Below, one piece after another: positions 40,906-49,294 of a DNA stretch of 64,000 nucleotides (position 1 is its first letter; each line of letters begins with the position of its first letter). The stretch is taken from positions 1-64,000 of the forward strand of contig CAWJTN010000001.1 of NCBI GenBank assembly GCA_963845895.1, written 5' to 3'. The position numbers and the translations under genes are program-made. The stretch is from CAWJTN01 sp963845895. GTDB taxonomy: Bacteria > Patescibacteriota > Microgenomatia > UBA1406 > GWC2-37-13. Under the pieces are notes generated by a model. The model made no database searches, was not told the origin of the DNA, and was given only the letters and a program-made list of their open reading frames with translations.

Positions 40906-41829
40906 ATGAATAAACCCGATCTTTCAATTATCATCATCTCCTATAACACCAAACAAATCACAAAAAACTGTCTGGATTCAATTGTTGACTCTCTTAAAGG
41001 TTCGAAGTTAACAGTTGAAGTTATTGTAATTGATAACGGCTCAACTGATGGATCAAAAGAGATGTTGGAAAAATTTCAAAGTTTCCCACTTCGCTCTTCG
41101 AGCTTCGAGGGACAAGCAAAATTCAAAACTATATTAAATGAAACGAACTTGGGTTTTGGGAAATCTAACAATCAAGGAGTAAGAACTGCAGAATCGAATT
41201 ATATACTCTTTTTAAATTCAGACATCCTGGTATTAGATGATGCAGTAGAAAAATTGTATAAATTTTATAAGCAAAATGAAAAAATGATCAATTTTTTAGG
41301 TGGAAAACTTTTGAACAAGGATTTAACTCCTCAAGCTTCCTGCGGTCCAAATTATTCTTTAATGATGGTTTTTACTCATCTTTTTTTTCGTGGAGACTAC
41401 TGGGGTTTGACCAGATACTCACCAAATCGAATAAAAGAGGTTGATTGGGTTTCAGGTGCATGTATTCTGACTAAAAAAAAATGTCTCCAAAATATAAAAG
41501 GATTTGATGAAGGAATTTTTCTTTATATGGAGGAAATTGATCTTTTATATAGAGCGAAAAAACACGGTTTTAGAGTATTTTTTTATCCGGAAGCAAGGTT
41601 TATTCATCTGGGTTCGGCATCAACTAGATCAAGAAAATATCCGATTCTACAGGTATACAGAGGTCTGATATACTTTTATAGGAAACACTACTCTGTTTCG
41701 GCCCAATTTTTACTTAAAATTATGTTAAAATTTAAAGCATTGGTTGGGCTTACTATAGGTAAAATCGCCAACAATAAGTATCTTAAAGAAACATATGAAG
41801 AAGCTTATAAAATATCTAACATGGATTGA
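40906..41829 (+). CDS. GT2 family glycosyltransferase (rhamnosyltransferase-like)
   Basis: GT-A glycosyltransferase of 307 residues. LSIIIISYNTKQITKNCLDSI opens the fold, IDNGSTDGSKEML and LNSDILVLDDAVEKL (DxD-like) follow, and WVSGACILTKKKC plus EEIDLLYRAKKHGFRVFFYPEARFIH are typical of WbbL/rhamnosyltransferase-like enzymes. A short palindromic repeat (41084-41112) is translated in frame at about residues 60-69. First gene of the polysaccharide cluster, eight bases after the tRNA. Its 3' end overlaps the next gene by 35 nt. Confidence 0.86.
   Translation: MNKPDLSIIIISYNTKQITKNCLDSIVDSLKGSKLTVEVIVIDNGSTDGSKEMLEKFQSFPLRSSSFEGQAKFKTILNETNLGFGKSNNQGVRTAESNYILFLNSDILVLDDAVEKLYKFYKQNEKMINFLGGKLLNKDLTPQASCGPNYSLMMVFTHLFFRGDYWGLTRYSPNRIKEVDWVSGACILTKKKCLQNIKGFDEGIFLYMEEIDLLYRAKKHGFRVFFYPEARFIHLGSASTRSRKYPILQVYRGLIYFYRKHYSVSAQFLLKIMLKFKALVGLTIGKIANNKYLKETYEEAYKISNMD
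41084..41112. repeat. In-frame palindromic repeat in GT2 gene
   Basis: TCCC (41084-41087) pairs with GGGA (41109-41112), and GCTC (41093-41096) with GAGC (41100-41103). It is rich in TTCG and ends near GGACAAGC, wording shared with the murC copy. Confidence 0.5.
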
Positions 41830-43291
41830 TAATAATTTGCTGAAATTATTAACAGTAATTTTTATTTTTTTTATTCCGCTATACCCTAAATTTCCCCTCA
41901 AATTTATAAATTACACCTATATCGCTGTTCGCCTTGATGATTTGTTTGTTGCCTTTATTACCTTTGTTTTAATCGTTCAACTCCTAAGGAAAAAAGTGTT
42001 AATAAATAAGAAATTTTTGATTCCGATGTTGATTTTTTGGGGAGCAATTTTCTTGTCTTTTCTTTGGGGGACTTTTGTTCAAAAAACTCTTCCTTACAGG
42101 CAGTTGGCTTTCTTAAATACCGCAAGAAGAGTTGAATACTCAATTATATTCTTTATAGCAGCATCTACAATTAAATCCAAAAAAGACTTTCTAATTTATC
42201 TTTACTCCCTTATTTTTACATTAGGACTTGTAAGTATTTACGGGATTGGACAAAAATTTCTAGGTTTTCCAGCTGTCCAAACAATGAATCCTGCATTTTC
42301 TAAAGGGACGATTCTCTATCTAACACCAGAAGCAAGAATTTCTTCTACCTTTTCAGGTCATTATGATTTAGCTGCTTATCTTGTTTTTGCATTACCAATG
42401 GTTCTGGGTCTTTATTTTTGGAGAAAAAAATTTATGTATTATTTTATCTTTTTGGTTGTTCTCTTGGCATTAGCCTTGACAGCTTCCCGAACCTCATCGG
42501 TAGCATATATCGTCTCAACGGCTGCATTTTTAATATTTATCAGAAAATTTAAAGCACTTATATTAGTCGTAATAATTTCTGTTGCATTAACTCTTCTTAC
42601 AACTACTTTAGCTTCAAGGTGGGCACAGGTTTTAAGAGTAAAGCAGATCTATATAAATGAGCAGACAGGCCAAGTAATCGTTCCTCAAAAAATTTCAACA
42701 GCCGTGCTTCCTGCAGGTTCATTATTCGTAGAAATAAATAAACCTGTTTCGCTAACCGATGCGCAAACAAATAAACTGTTAAAAGATACTATATTGAATA
42801 ATATACGTGATGAGGCTAATAAATCTCATAAAACCTTAACCGCCCTTGAAGAGGCCCAGATGGTCGCCACAATTTTCGCCAACCTAAAACCCGTAAGCAG
42901 TGTAGTTTCGGACATTTCTTTTGCAACAAGAATTCAGGTTGAGTGGCCAAGAGCGATAAAAGCATTCTTAAAAAATCCAATTCTTGGCAGCGGCGCCTCA
43001 AGCATCACCGAAGCAACCGATGGCGATTACTTTAGATGGCTTGGAGAGTTCGGACTTTTGGGAACATTATCTTTCTTGTATCTACTGTTTACGATTTGTA
43101 AATTTATTTGGAATAAGACTAAAAAAATAAATAATAAAGAGTCATTACTGTTATATGGCTTTCTTTTTGGTCTATTTGGTCTTATGATCAATGCTTCTTA
43201 CATTGATGTCTTCGAGGCTTCAAAAGTAGCTTATATGTTCTGGGTAACAGCAGGCACACTAATCGGCTTTCTAACATATGAACAAACATAA
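41795..43291 (+). CDS. O-antigen ligase/polymerase (Wzy/WaaL-like) membrane protein
   Basis: Polytopic protein of 498 residues with about 10-12 helices and one large extracytoplasmic loop (about residues 270-385) between late helices, the layout of Wzy/WaaL proteins. FSGHYDLAAYLVFALPMVLGL and the conserved loop ending NPILGSGASS (compare the NPLLGxG motif) support the family. It would polymerise or ligate polysaccharide units outside the membrane. It overlaps its upstream and downstream neighbours, so it is part of one operon. Confidence 0.82.
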   Translation: MKKLIKYLTWIDNNLLKLLTVIFIFFIPLYPKFPLKFINYTYIAVRLDDLFVAFITFVLIVQLLRKKVLINKKFLIPMLIFWGAIFLSFLWGTFVQKTLPYRQLAFLNTARRVEYSIIFFIAASTIKSKKDFLIYLYSLIFTLGLVSIYGIGQKFLGFPAVQTMNPAFSKGTILYLTPEARISSTFSGHYDLAAYLVFALPMVLGLYFWRKKFMYYFIFLVVLLALALTASRTSSVAYIVSTAAFLIFIRKFKALILVVIISVALTLLTTTLASRWAQVLRVKQIYINEQTGQVIVPQKISTAVLPAGSLFVEINKPVSLTDAQTNKLLKDTILNNIRDEANKSHKTLTALEEAQMVATIFANLKPVSSVVSDISFATRIQVEWPRAIKAFLKNPILGSGASSITEATDGDYFRWLGEFGLLGTLSFLYLLFTICKFIWNKTKKINNKESLLLYGFLFGLFGLMINASYIDVFEASKVAYMFWVTAGTLIGFLTYEQT

Positions 43292-44735
43292 CTTTCAATT
43301 AAAGGATTATTTAATTATCTTTTTGATCATATTGCTTGCCTTAGTCTTTAGATTATATAAGATAAATACACCACTGGCAGATCTTCACTCTTGGCGTCAA
43401 GCTGACACAGCGGCAGTAGCGAGAAACTATGCAAAAAATGGAATTGATCTTTTGCACCCAAAATATGACGACCTGTCTAGCATAGAATCGGGCTTAGAGA
43501 ATCCACAGGGATATCGAATGGTTGAGTTTCCCATATATAATGCAATTGTTGCTTCTATTTATACATCTCTCCCTATCTTACCTATTGAAATCTATGGAAG
43601 ACTAACAACCATATTCTTTTCTTTAGTCATAATCGTCATAATTTATTATCTTCTATTTAAAGAAATAGGCCGTTTGTCAGCTACTTTTGCCGCTCTAGTC
43701 TACTCTGTTTTTCCTTTTTTCGTCTTTTTTTCAAGAGTGGTACTTCCAGAAACAACAGCGTTAGCTTTTACTTTTATCTCAATTCTTTTACTATATCTTT
43801 ATTCAAATAAAAAAATATCGCCAATTAAGGAAAATGTTTACTTACTTAGCTCAACTATTTTCTTTGCAATGGCAATCCTTATAAAACCCACAGTAATTTT
43901 TTTCTCTTTAACGTTGTTTTATCTCTTTCTTCAAAAATATAATTTAAAATTTTTCAAAAAAATTGGTTTTTACATCTACTTTGTTATTGCTTTAGTTCCA
44001 TTTATTTTATGGAGATTGTACATAAACAAATATCCCGAAGGAATCCCAGCTAGCGATTGGCTTATAACTAGCGTAAATACCTCTGAAGGATTACAAAATA
44101 TATTTTTAAGACCTGCTTTCTTCCGCTGGATTTTTTATGAAAGGTTGAGCAATGTAATTTTGGGCGGCTATCTTATTTTTTTCTTTATCTTAGGCATAAT
44201 AAAAAGAAATTCCAAATATTTTTTTCACACTATCTTAGTTTCAAGTCTTCTTTATTTATTTGTATTTGAAGGAGGTAACACTCAACATGTTTATTATCAA
44301 ACATTAATCTTGCCTGCAGTGGCCATATTTACCGGTTTAGGTGCAGAATTTTTATTGTCTTTTAAAAGAAATTTAATACCTGCTTATTTTACTCTTCCGA
44401 TTCTAGCAATAGTAACTCTTTTTGGGTTCGCATTTTCCTATTATACGGTTAAAGACTACTATAATTATCCTCAAGATATCACACAAATGGCAAAAATTAT
44501 AAAGACTTTATCTAATGACACTGATAAGATTGTGACTGATACAACGGGGGATACAACATTACTTTATCTATCAGACAGAAAGGGGGCGCCCTCACTCTAT
44601 AAAGATCCTCCGACGCTGGCAAAATTAGGATATAACTATATGATAATCTTTAACAAAGACTATATAAAGCAGTTGAAATCCCAAGGATTTGTCTCGATCT
44701 TTGAAAACGACAAATTCACTATGTTTAAACTATGA
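43278..44735 (+). CDS. GT39-type membrane glycosyltransferase
   Basis: Membrane protein of 485 residues with about 11-12 helices. FRLYKINTPLADLHSWRQADTAAVARNYAKNG is the first-loop region of this group (residues about 21-52) with acidic residues likely in catalysis. PHxYYQ-like QHVYYQTLILPAVAIF in the later loop fits ArnT/PMT-type transferases that use polyprenyl-phosphate sugars. It overlaps the O-antigen ligase-like gene by 14 nt. Its TGA stop is the left end of the structured element at 44735-44857. Confidence 0.77.
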   Translation: MNKHNFQLKDYLIIFLIILLALVFRLYKINTPLADLHSWRQADTAAVARNYAKNGIDLLHPKYDDLSSIESGLENPQGYRMVEFPIYNAIVASIYTSLPILPIEIYGRLTTIFFSLVIIVIIYYLLFKEIGRLSATFAALVYSVFPFFVFFSRVVLPETTALAFTFISILLLYLYSNKKISPIKENVYLLSSTIFFAMAILIKPTVIFFSLTLFYLFLQKYNLKFFKKIGFYIYFVIALVPFILWRLYINKYPEGIPASDWLITSVNTSEGLQNIFLRPAFFRWIFYERLSNVILGGYLIFFFILGIIKRNSKYFFHTILVSSLLYLFVFEGGNTQHVYYQTLILPAVAIFTGLGAEFLLSFKRNLIPAYFTLPILAIVTLFGFAFSYYTVKDYYNYPQDITQMAKIIKTLSNDTDKIVTDTTGDTTLLYLSDRKGAPSLYKDPPTLAKLGYNYMIIFNKDYIKQLKSQGFVSIFENDKFTMFKL

Positions 44736-44857
44736 TACCACTTCGCTATCAAAACAAACCTTGATAGCTTCGTTAGGTATTGATCTAGATTAAGTTGGAA
44801 ATCTAAAATACCCAACAAAGCTTTTAATTTCATTATTATTTTAAAGCGACGTGGTAT
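44735..44857 (+). other. Structured intergenic element with a three-way-junction fold
   Basis: Outer stem ATACCACTTCGCT (44735-44747) with AGCGACGTGGTAT (44845-44857), one mismatch. Hairpin GCTATCAA (44745-44752) with TTGATAGC (44761-44768). A long hairpin runs from about 44767 to 44822: GCTT/AAGC, GTT/AAC, GGTATT/AATACC and TAGATT (44786-44791) / AATCTA (44800-44805). The element fills the whole gap from the upstream TGA to the downstream ATG, and the outer stem covers that start codon. Confidence 0.55.
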
Positions 44858-46067
44858 GAGAATCCTGATGCTAACTCCCTATCTTCCCTACCCTCCTGCT
44901 TCGGGTGGGCAAATTAGGACTCTCAATCTTCTTAAATACTTAAGTAAGAATAACGATATTACATTAATTGCCTTATATAAAAACGATGCGGAAAAAATTT
45001 ACGCCCGGCAACTCCAATCATATTGTAAAAAAATTTATCTTTGTAAGAGAGCAGAAAAACCATGGCAACTGAATAATATTATAAAATCTCTTTTTTCATT
45101 TCTTCCATTCCTGATAGTCAGAAATTTTTCGCAAGAATCCAAAAAAATTGTCCAAGAGCTTCTCCAAAGTGAAACTTTCGATGTCATACACGCAGAAACT
45201 TTTTATGTAATGCCCCATATTCCGACAAACATTCCAATTTTTTTAGTCGAACAGACAATCGAATATGAAGTATACCAACATTTTGTCAGTACCTTACCAG
45301 CATATATAAAGTATTTTTTTTATTTTGACATTTTAAAACTCAAATATTGGGAAAGATACTACTGGAGGCAAGCTTATCTCGTAGCCACTGTGTCAGAAAG
45401 AGATAAAAAACTTATTCGAAAAATTGAACCGAAAATAAAACCTGTGGTTATCCCAAACGGCGCCGGTGATGAACTTATAGCTTACAAATTGACAAAAAAA
45501 GATATCAGAAACCCCAATATATTATTTCTAGGCAACTTTTCCTGGCTTCAAAACACGGAGGCCGCCAACTATCTTATTAATGAAATATATCCTAAACTTG
45601 AAATGAGTATCTCTAATTTCAAACTTACCATAGCCGGTCAACAGGCAAAAGATAAAATTAAAGTGCCGGAGACGTCTAAAATCGAACTTGTAAATATCGA
45701 TACAGACGATATCAATCTTGTTAAAAAAATGTATGAGAAATCAACTATATTTATAGCTCCAATCTTTGGCCCAGGAGGTACAAGATTGAAAATTCTTGCC
45801 GCTATGGCAACGGGCCTTCCAGTTATTTCAACCAATACCGGCGTGACCGGGATATTGGCAAAGAACGGCTACAATGTTTTGATTGCTAATTCGCCGGATG
45901 AATTTGTAGATAAAATTAGAGTCCTTTTGTCAAACCCACAGTTATATGAAAAACTTAGAACAAATGCTTATAAACTCGTTAACGAGATCTACAACTGGAA
46001 AAAAATAGCACATAAGTTAGAAGTTGCTTACCTAAAAATCAAAGGAAGTCAAACTAGGAAAACATGA
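44856..46067 (+). CDS. GT4 family glycosyltransferase
   Basis: GT-B glycosyltransferase of 403 residues. The N-terminal MRILMLTPYLPYPPASGGQIRTLNLL is the acceptor-domain glycine loop. The C-terminal half carries NILFLGNFSWLQNTEAANYLINEIYP and the donor-binding GPGGTRLKILAAMATGLPVISTNTG, which is typical of retaining GT4 enzymes of the sugar-transferase/PEP-CTERM associated type. It is cytoplasmic or membrane-associated. Its start codon lies within the right arm of the structured element. It overlaps the next GT4 gene by four bases. Confidence 0.88.
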   Translation: MRILMLTPYLPYPPASGGQIRTLNLLKYLSKNNDITLIALYKNDAEKIYARQLQSYCKKIYLCKRAEKPWQLNNIIKSLFSFLPFLIVRNFSQESKKIVQELLQSETFDVIHAETFYVMPHIPTNIPIFLVEQTIEYEVYQHFVSTLPAYIKYFFYFDILKLKYWERYYWRQAYLVATVSERDKKLIRKIEPKIKPVVIPNGAGDELIAYKLTKKDIRNPNILFLGNFSWLQNTEAANYLINEIYPKLEMSISNFKLTIAGQQAKDKIKVPETSKIELVNIDTDDINLVKKMYEKSTIFIAPIFGPGGTRLKILAAMATGLPVISTNTGVTGILAKNGYNVLIANSPDEFVDKIRVLLSNPQLYEKLRTNAYKLVNEIYNWKKIAHKLEVAYLKIKGSQTRKT

Positions 46068-47179
46068 ATATAGGAATTGACATTTCTCAAATTATATACG
46101 AAGGGACAGGAGTGTCCCGCTTTACAAAAGGCCTGGTTAATTCTATTTTGGACTTTGATAAATCTAATAAATGGATTTTCTTCTTCTCCTCTTTAAGACA
46201 AAGCCTTGATCAGGAAATAGAAAAGAAAATTTATAAAAAAGGCCATAAACTTATCAGATGGAAAATTCCTTCAACATTATTATCTTTTTTTTGGAACGAC
46301 CTACATAAATTAAAAATTTTAAATATTAAATTATTAAATTCATTAGATTGGTTTATAACTTCGGATTGGACAGAACCTCATTTAAATTGCAAAAAAGCTA
46401 CTGTTGTTCATGACCTAGTTTATTTGAGACATCCTGAAACAGTAGATAAAATGATTTTAACTACTCAAAAAAAAAGACTTAACTGGGTTAAAAAAGAGTC
46501 TAATTTGATCTTTGCCGATTCTGAAGCAACTAAAAATGATTTAATTGATTTAGTCCAAATTGACTCTAAAAAAATAATTATTAACTACCCCGGAGTCTAT
46601 ATGCTCCTTCCCAATAAACAACAGGTTAATCGAACTCTTCTAAAATTTAATCTTAAAAAGCCTTTCATTTTAACAGTAGGAAAACTTGAGCCGAGGAAAA
46701 ACCTTGAACGGTTAATTAATGCATATGATCAAATAAAAAAACCTAAGCCGGATTTAGTTATCGTCGGACAATCCGGTTGGGGTGACATTAACAATGAAAC
46801 AATGAAACAATTTAACAATGATATACGTTTCTTAGGTTTTGTCAACGACAACGACCTTTACTCTTTGTACGTCCCCTGCCTTTTTTTTATTTACCCATCT
46901 ATCTGGGAAGGATTTGGATATCCTGTTGTCGAAGCTATGAAATTAGGAGCTCCTATCGCAACATCTAATACATCATCATTAAAAGAAATCGCAGACGGGG
47001 CAGTGTTGCTCTTCGATCCATTCAAGATTAACGAAATAACTCATTGTATTAATACATTGGCACAAGATGAAAAAATCAGAAAAGAATTGTCGGCTAAAGG
47101 ATTCAAAAGAAGTAAAATGTTTACGTGGAGAAATTATTACGAGAAATTAATAAAAACAATCTATGATTATAGGTATTGA
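46064..47179 (+). CDS. GT4 family glycosyltransferase (mannosyltransferase-like)
   Basis: GT-B enzyme of 371 residues. It begins MNIGIDISQIIYEGTGVSRFTKGLV and holds ATVVHDLVYLRHPETVD, FILTVGKLEPRKNLERLINAY, and the donor-site PSIWEGFGYPVVEAMKLGAPIATSNTSSLKEIAD with the E-x7-E pattern of retaining GT4. This resembles WbaZ/mannosyltransferase-like proteins. It overlaps the next GT4 gene, with which it shares layout and much sequence, so the pair probably arose by duplication. Confidence 0.88.
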   Translation: MNIGIDISQIIYEGTGVSRFTKGLVNSILDFDKSNKWIFFFSSLRQSLDQEIEKKIYKKGHKLIRWKIPSTLLSFFWNDLHKLKILNIKLLNSLDWFITSDWTEPHLNCKKATVVHDLVYLRHPETVDKMILTTQKKRLNWVKKESNLIFADSEATKNDLIDLVQIDSKKIIINYPGVYMLLPNKQQVNRTLLKFNLKKPFILTVGKLEPRKNLERLINAYDQIKKPKPDLVIVGQSGWGDINNETMKQFNNDIRFLGFVNDNDLYSLYVPCLFFIYPSIWEGFGYPVVEAMKLGAPIATSNTSSLKEIADGAVLLFDPFKINEITHCINTLAQDEKIRKELSAKGFKRSKMFTWRNYYEKLIKTIYDYRY

Positions 47180-48278
47180 CGGTAATGAAGCTAATGTTAT
47201 TGAAAAAGTGGGGGTTTCTGTTTATACATTAAAACTTCTTGAACATTTTCAAAAAAAAGCCAGCCAATCATATCAATTTCTGGTTTTTCTTAAGCATAAA
47301 CCGAATTCAGATCTGCCCGAACCTAAAGAAAATTATAAATACCAGATTGTTCCAGGAGATTTTCTCTGGTCTCAAACTTTTTTGCCTTTAGAACTTTTTA
47401 AAAAAAAGGCTTTAGGCCAAAAAATTGATCTATTTTTCTCTCCTGCTCACTATGCACCTCGTTTCTGTCCTATTCCTTTTGTGGTAACAATTCATGACCT
47501 TTCTTATTTTTATTACCCCGAAGAATTTTTAAAAAAAGATCTTTATCAGCTTAAAAATTGGACAAAATATTCTGTAGAGAAAGCTAAAAAGGTTATTGCC
47601 GTATCACAAACAACAAAGAGAGACATAGTTAGATTTTACAACACTCCGGAAGAAAAGATTGAAGTAATCTATGAAGGCTATGAGAAAAATGTCAAAACTC
47701 AAATGTCAAATGTCAAATCTAAATCCGAAATCTCAAAACTTAAGAAAACTAAATTTATCTTATACGTAGGAACGCTACAGCCGAGAAAAAACATAACGAC
47801 TCTGGTTGATGCTTTTAATATTTTTTATATGCAAAATCCTGAATTTAAATTGATTATTGTCGGAAAAAAAGGTTGGCTTTATGAACATATTTTTAAAAAA
47901 GTTCATGAACTGAATTTAAGCAAACATGTTAAATTTTTAGGTTATGTATCCGACCAGGAACTAATAAATATCTATAGAAACGCTTTCTGTTTTGTTCTCC
48001 CTTCCCTTTATGAAGGGTTTGGGTTACCCTTGATTGAATCAATGAACTTTAGTTGTCCTGTTATAAGCTCATTTTCATCAAGCCTGCCCGAAGTGGGAGG
48101 AGATGCTTGTCTTTATTTTGATCCAAAAGATCCTAAAGAACTCGCTGAAAAATTATCAGAACTTAAAAAAAACGATAAACTTAGAAAAGAGCTCATCAGT
48201 AAAGGAAAAGAAAGAATAAAACTTTTTTCCTGGCAAAAATGTGCAGAAGAGACTTTAATAGTTCTCAAGTCGGTTTAA
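47163..48278 (+). CDS. GT4 family glycosyltransferase, paralogue of the upstream gene
   Basis: GT-B enzyme, also 371 residues. MIIGIDGNEANVIEKVGVSVYTLKLL, FVVTIHDLSYFYYPEEF, KFILYVGTLQPRKNITTLVDAF and PSLYEGFGLPLIESMNFSCPVISSFSSSLPEVGG follow the same order as in the preceding gene. Residues about 177-193 (KTQMSNVKSKSEISKLK) come from a 7-bp tandem repeat inserted just before the donor domain, in the interdomain linker, where an insertion is tolerated. It overlaps its upstream neighbour by 17 nt. Confidence 0.88.
   Translation: MIIGIDGNEANVIEKVGVSVYTLKLLEHFQKKASQSYQFLVFLKHKPNSDLPEPKENYKYQIVPGDFLWSQTFLPLELFKKKALGQKIDLFFSPAHYAPRFCPIPFVVTIHDLSYFYYPEEFLKKDLYQLKNWTKYSVEKAKKVIAVSQTTKRDIVRFYNTPEEKIEVIYEGYEKNVKTQMSNVKSKSEISKLKKTKFILYVGTLQPRKNITTLVDAFNIFYMQNPEFKLIIVGKKGWLYEHIFKKVHELNLSKHVKFLGYVSDQELINIYRNAFCFVLPSLYEGFGLPLIESMNFSCPVISSFSSSLPEVGGDACLYFDPKDPKELAEKLSELKKNDKLRKELISKGKERIKLFSWQKCAEETLIVLKSV
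47692..47719. repeat. Heptanucleotide tandem repeat inside a GT4 gene
   Basis: Units TCAAAAC, TCAAATG, TCAAATG, TCAAATC, followed by looser copies to about 47740. Same consensus (TCAAATN) as at 14684-14711 and 61381-61408. Confidence 0.6.
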
Positions 48279-48293
48279 TTGATTAATTAAATT

Positions 48294-49292
48294 ATGATTA
48301 AAATTATTGAAAATGATTTTGATAAGGAATTATTTAATTCTAAAGCACAGCATCCACTTCAATCTTGGGAATGGGGAGAGGCTAGAAAGAAAATGGGAAT
48401 AGAGGTGTTGAGAATCGGAGAATTTACAAATAAACAAATCTCGAATGTTTACCAGATAACATTTCATAAAATACCCTATACAAGATTAAAAATCGGATAC
48501 CTACCAAGATCAGTTTGGCCCTCTAAAGAAGTTATTGATTTTCTTCAAGAATATGGAAAAACAAACAATGTTATTTTTGTAAAACTTGAGCCATATGTTT
48601 TAAAATCCGAAATTCGTAATCCGCAATTAACTCATAATAAATTAATAGAATCCAGACATCCTCTCTTTCCTAATTGGACTCAAATCTTAGACTTAACTAA
48701 AACTGAAGATGAACTGTTAAGAAATATGAAATCTAAAACTCGCTACAATATCAACCTTGCACAAAGAAAAGGAGTAACGGTAAATGAGATATCAAATAAA
48801 GAGGGTTTTAAAATTTTTGCAAAACTATATTTTGAGACTTGTAAAAGACAAAAATATTTTGGTCACTTATTAAACTATCATCGAATAGTTTGGGAAAATC
48901 TAAACAAGAATATTGCTCATATCTTAATTGCTTTTTATAAAAAAATACCCTTAGCCGCTTACGAACTTTTTTATTTCAATAAAATTATTTACTACCCGTA
49001 TGGTGGAACTTCTTTGGAACACAGAAATTTTATGGCATCAAACCTTTTAATGTGGGAGGCAATTAAATTCGGAAAAAAGTTGGGTGCTGAAAAATTTGAC
49101 ATGTGGGGTTCGCTTGAACCAAACTATAATTCAAATCATCCCTGGTCAGGATTTACAAGATTTAAAGAAGGGTTCGGGGGGACTTTTACAGAATTGGTTG
49201 GAAGTTATGATCTCATCATCAAAAATATTCCTTATTCTTTATACAATTTTCTTCATTCTTTAAGAAGAATTTATCTTGATTTAAGAAGATAA
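48294..49292 (+). CDS. FemAB-like peptidyltransferase (peptidoglycan interpeptide bridge family)
   Basis: FemX/FemA/FemB-type protein of 332 residues with a double GNAT fold; the family uses aminoacyl-tRNA to add amino acids to lipid II. HPLQSWEWGEARKKMGIEVLRIG opens the family domain, TRYNINLAQRKGVTVNEI is the KxRxNIRxA-like motif, and YYPYGGTSLEHRNFMASNLLMWEAIKFGKKLGAEKFDMWGS is split over residues about 234-275 as the C-terminal GNAT core. It ends the polysaccharide cluster. A bridge-forming role links it with the Mur genes, but acting on another aminoacylated surface polymer is possible. Confidence 0.85.
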   Translation: MIKIIENDFDKELFNSKAQHPLQSWEWGEARKKMGIEVLRIGEFTNKQISNVYQITFHKIPYTRLKIGYLPRSVWPSKEVIDFLQEYGKTNNVIFVKLEPYVLKSEIRNPQLTHNKLIESRHPLFPNWTQILDLTKTEDELLRNMKSKTRYNINLAQRKGVTVNEISNKEGFKIFAKLYFETCKRQKYFGHLLNYHRIVWENLNKNIAHILIAFYKKIPLAAYELFYFNKIIYYPYGGTSLEHRNFMASNLLMWEAIKFGKKLGAEKFDMWGSLEPNYNSNHPWSGFTRFKEGFGGTFTELVGSYDLIIKNIPYSLYNFLHSLRRIYLDLRR

Positions 49293-49294
49293 TT

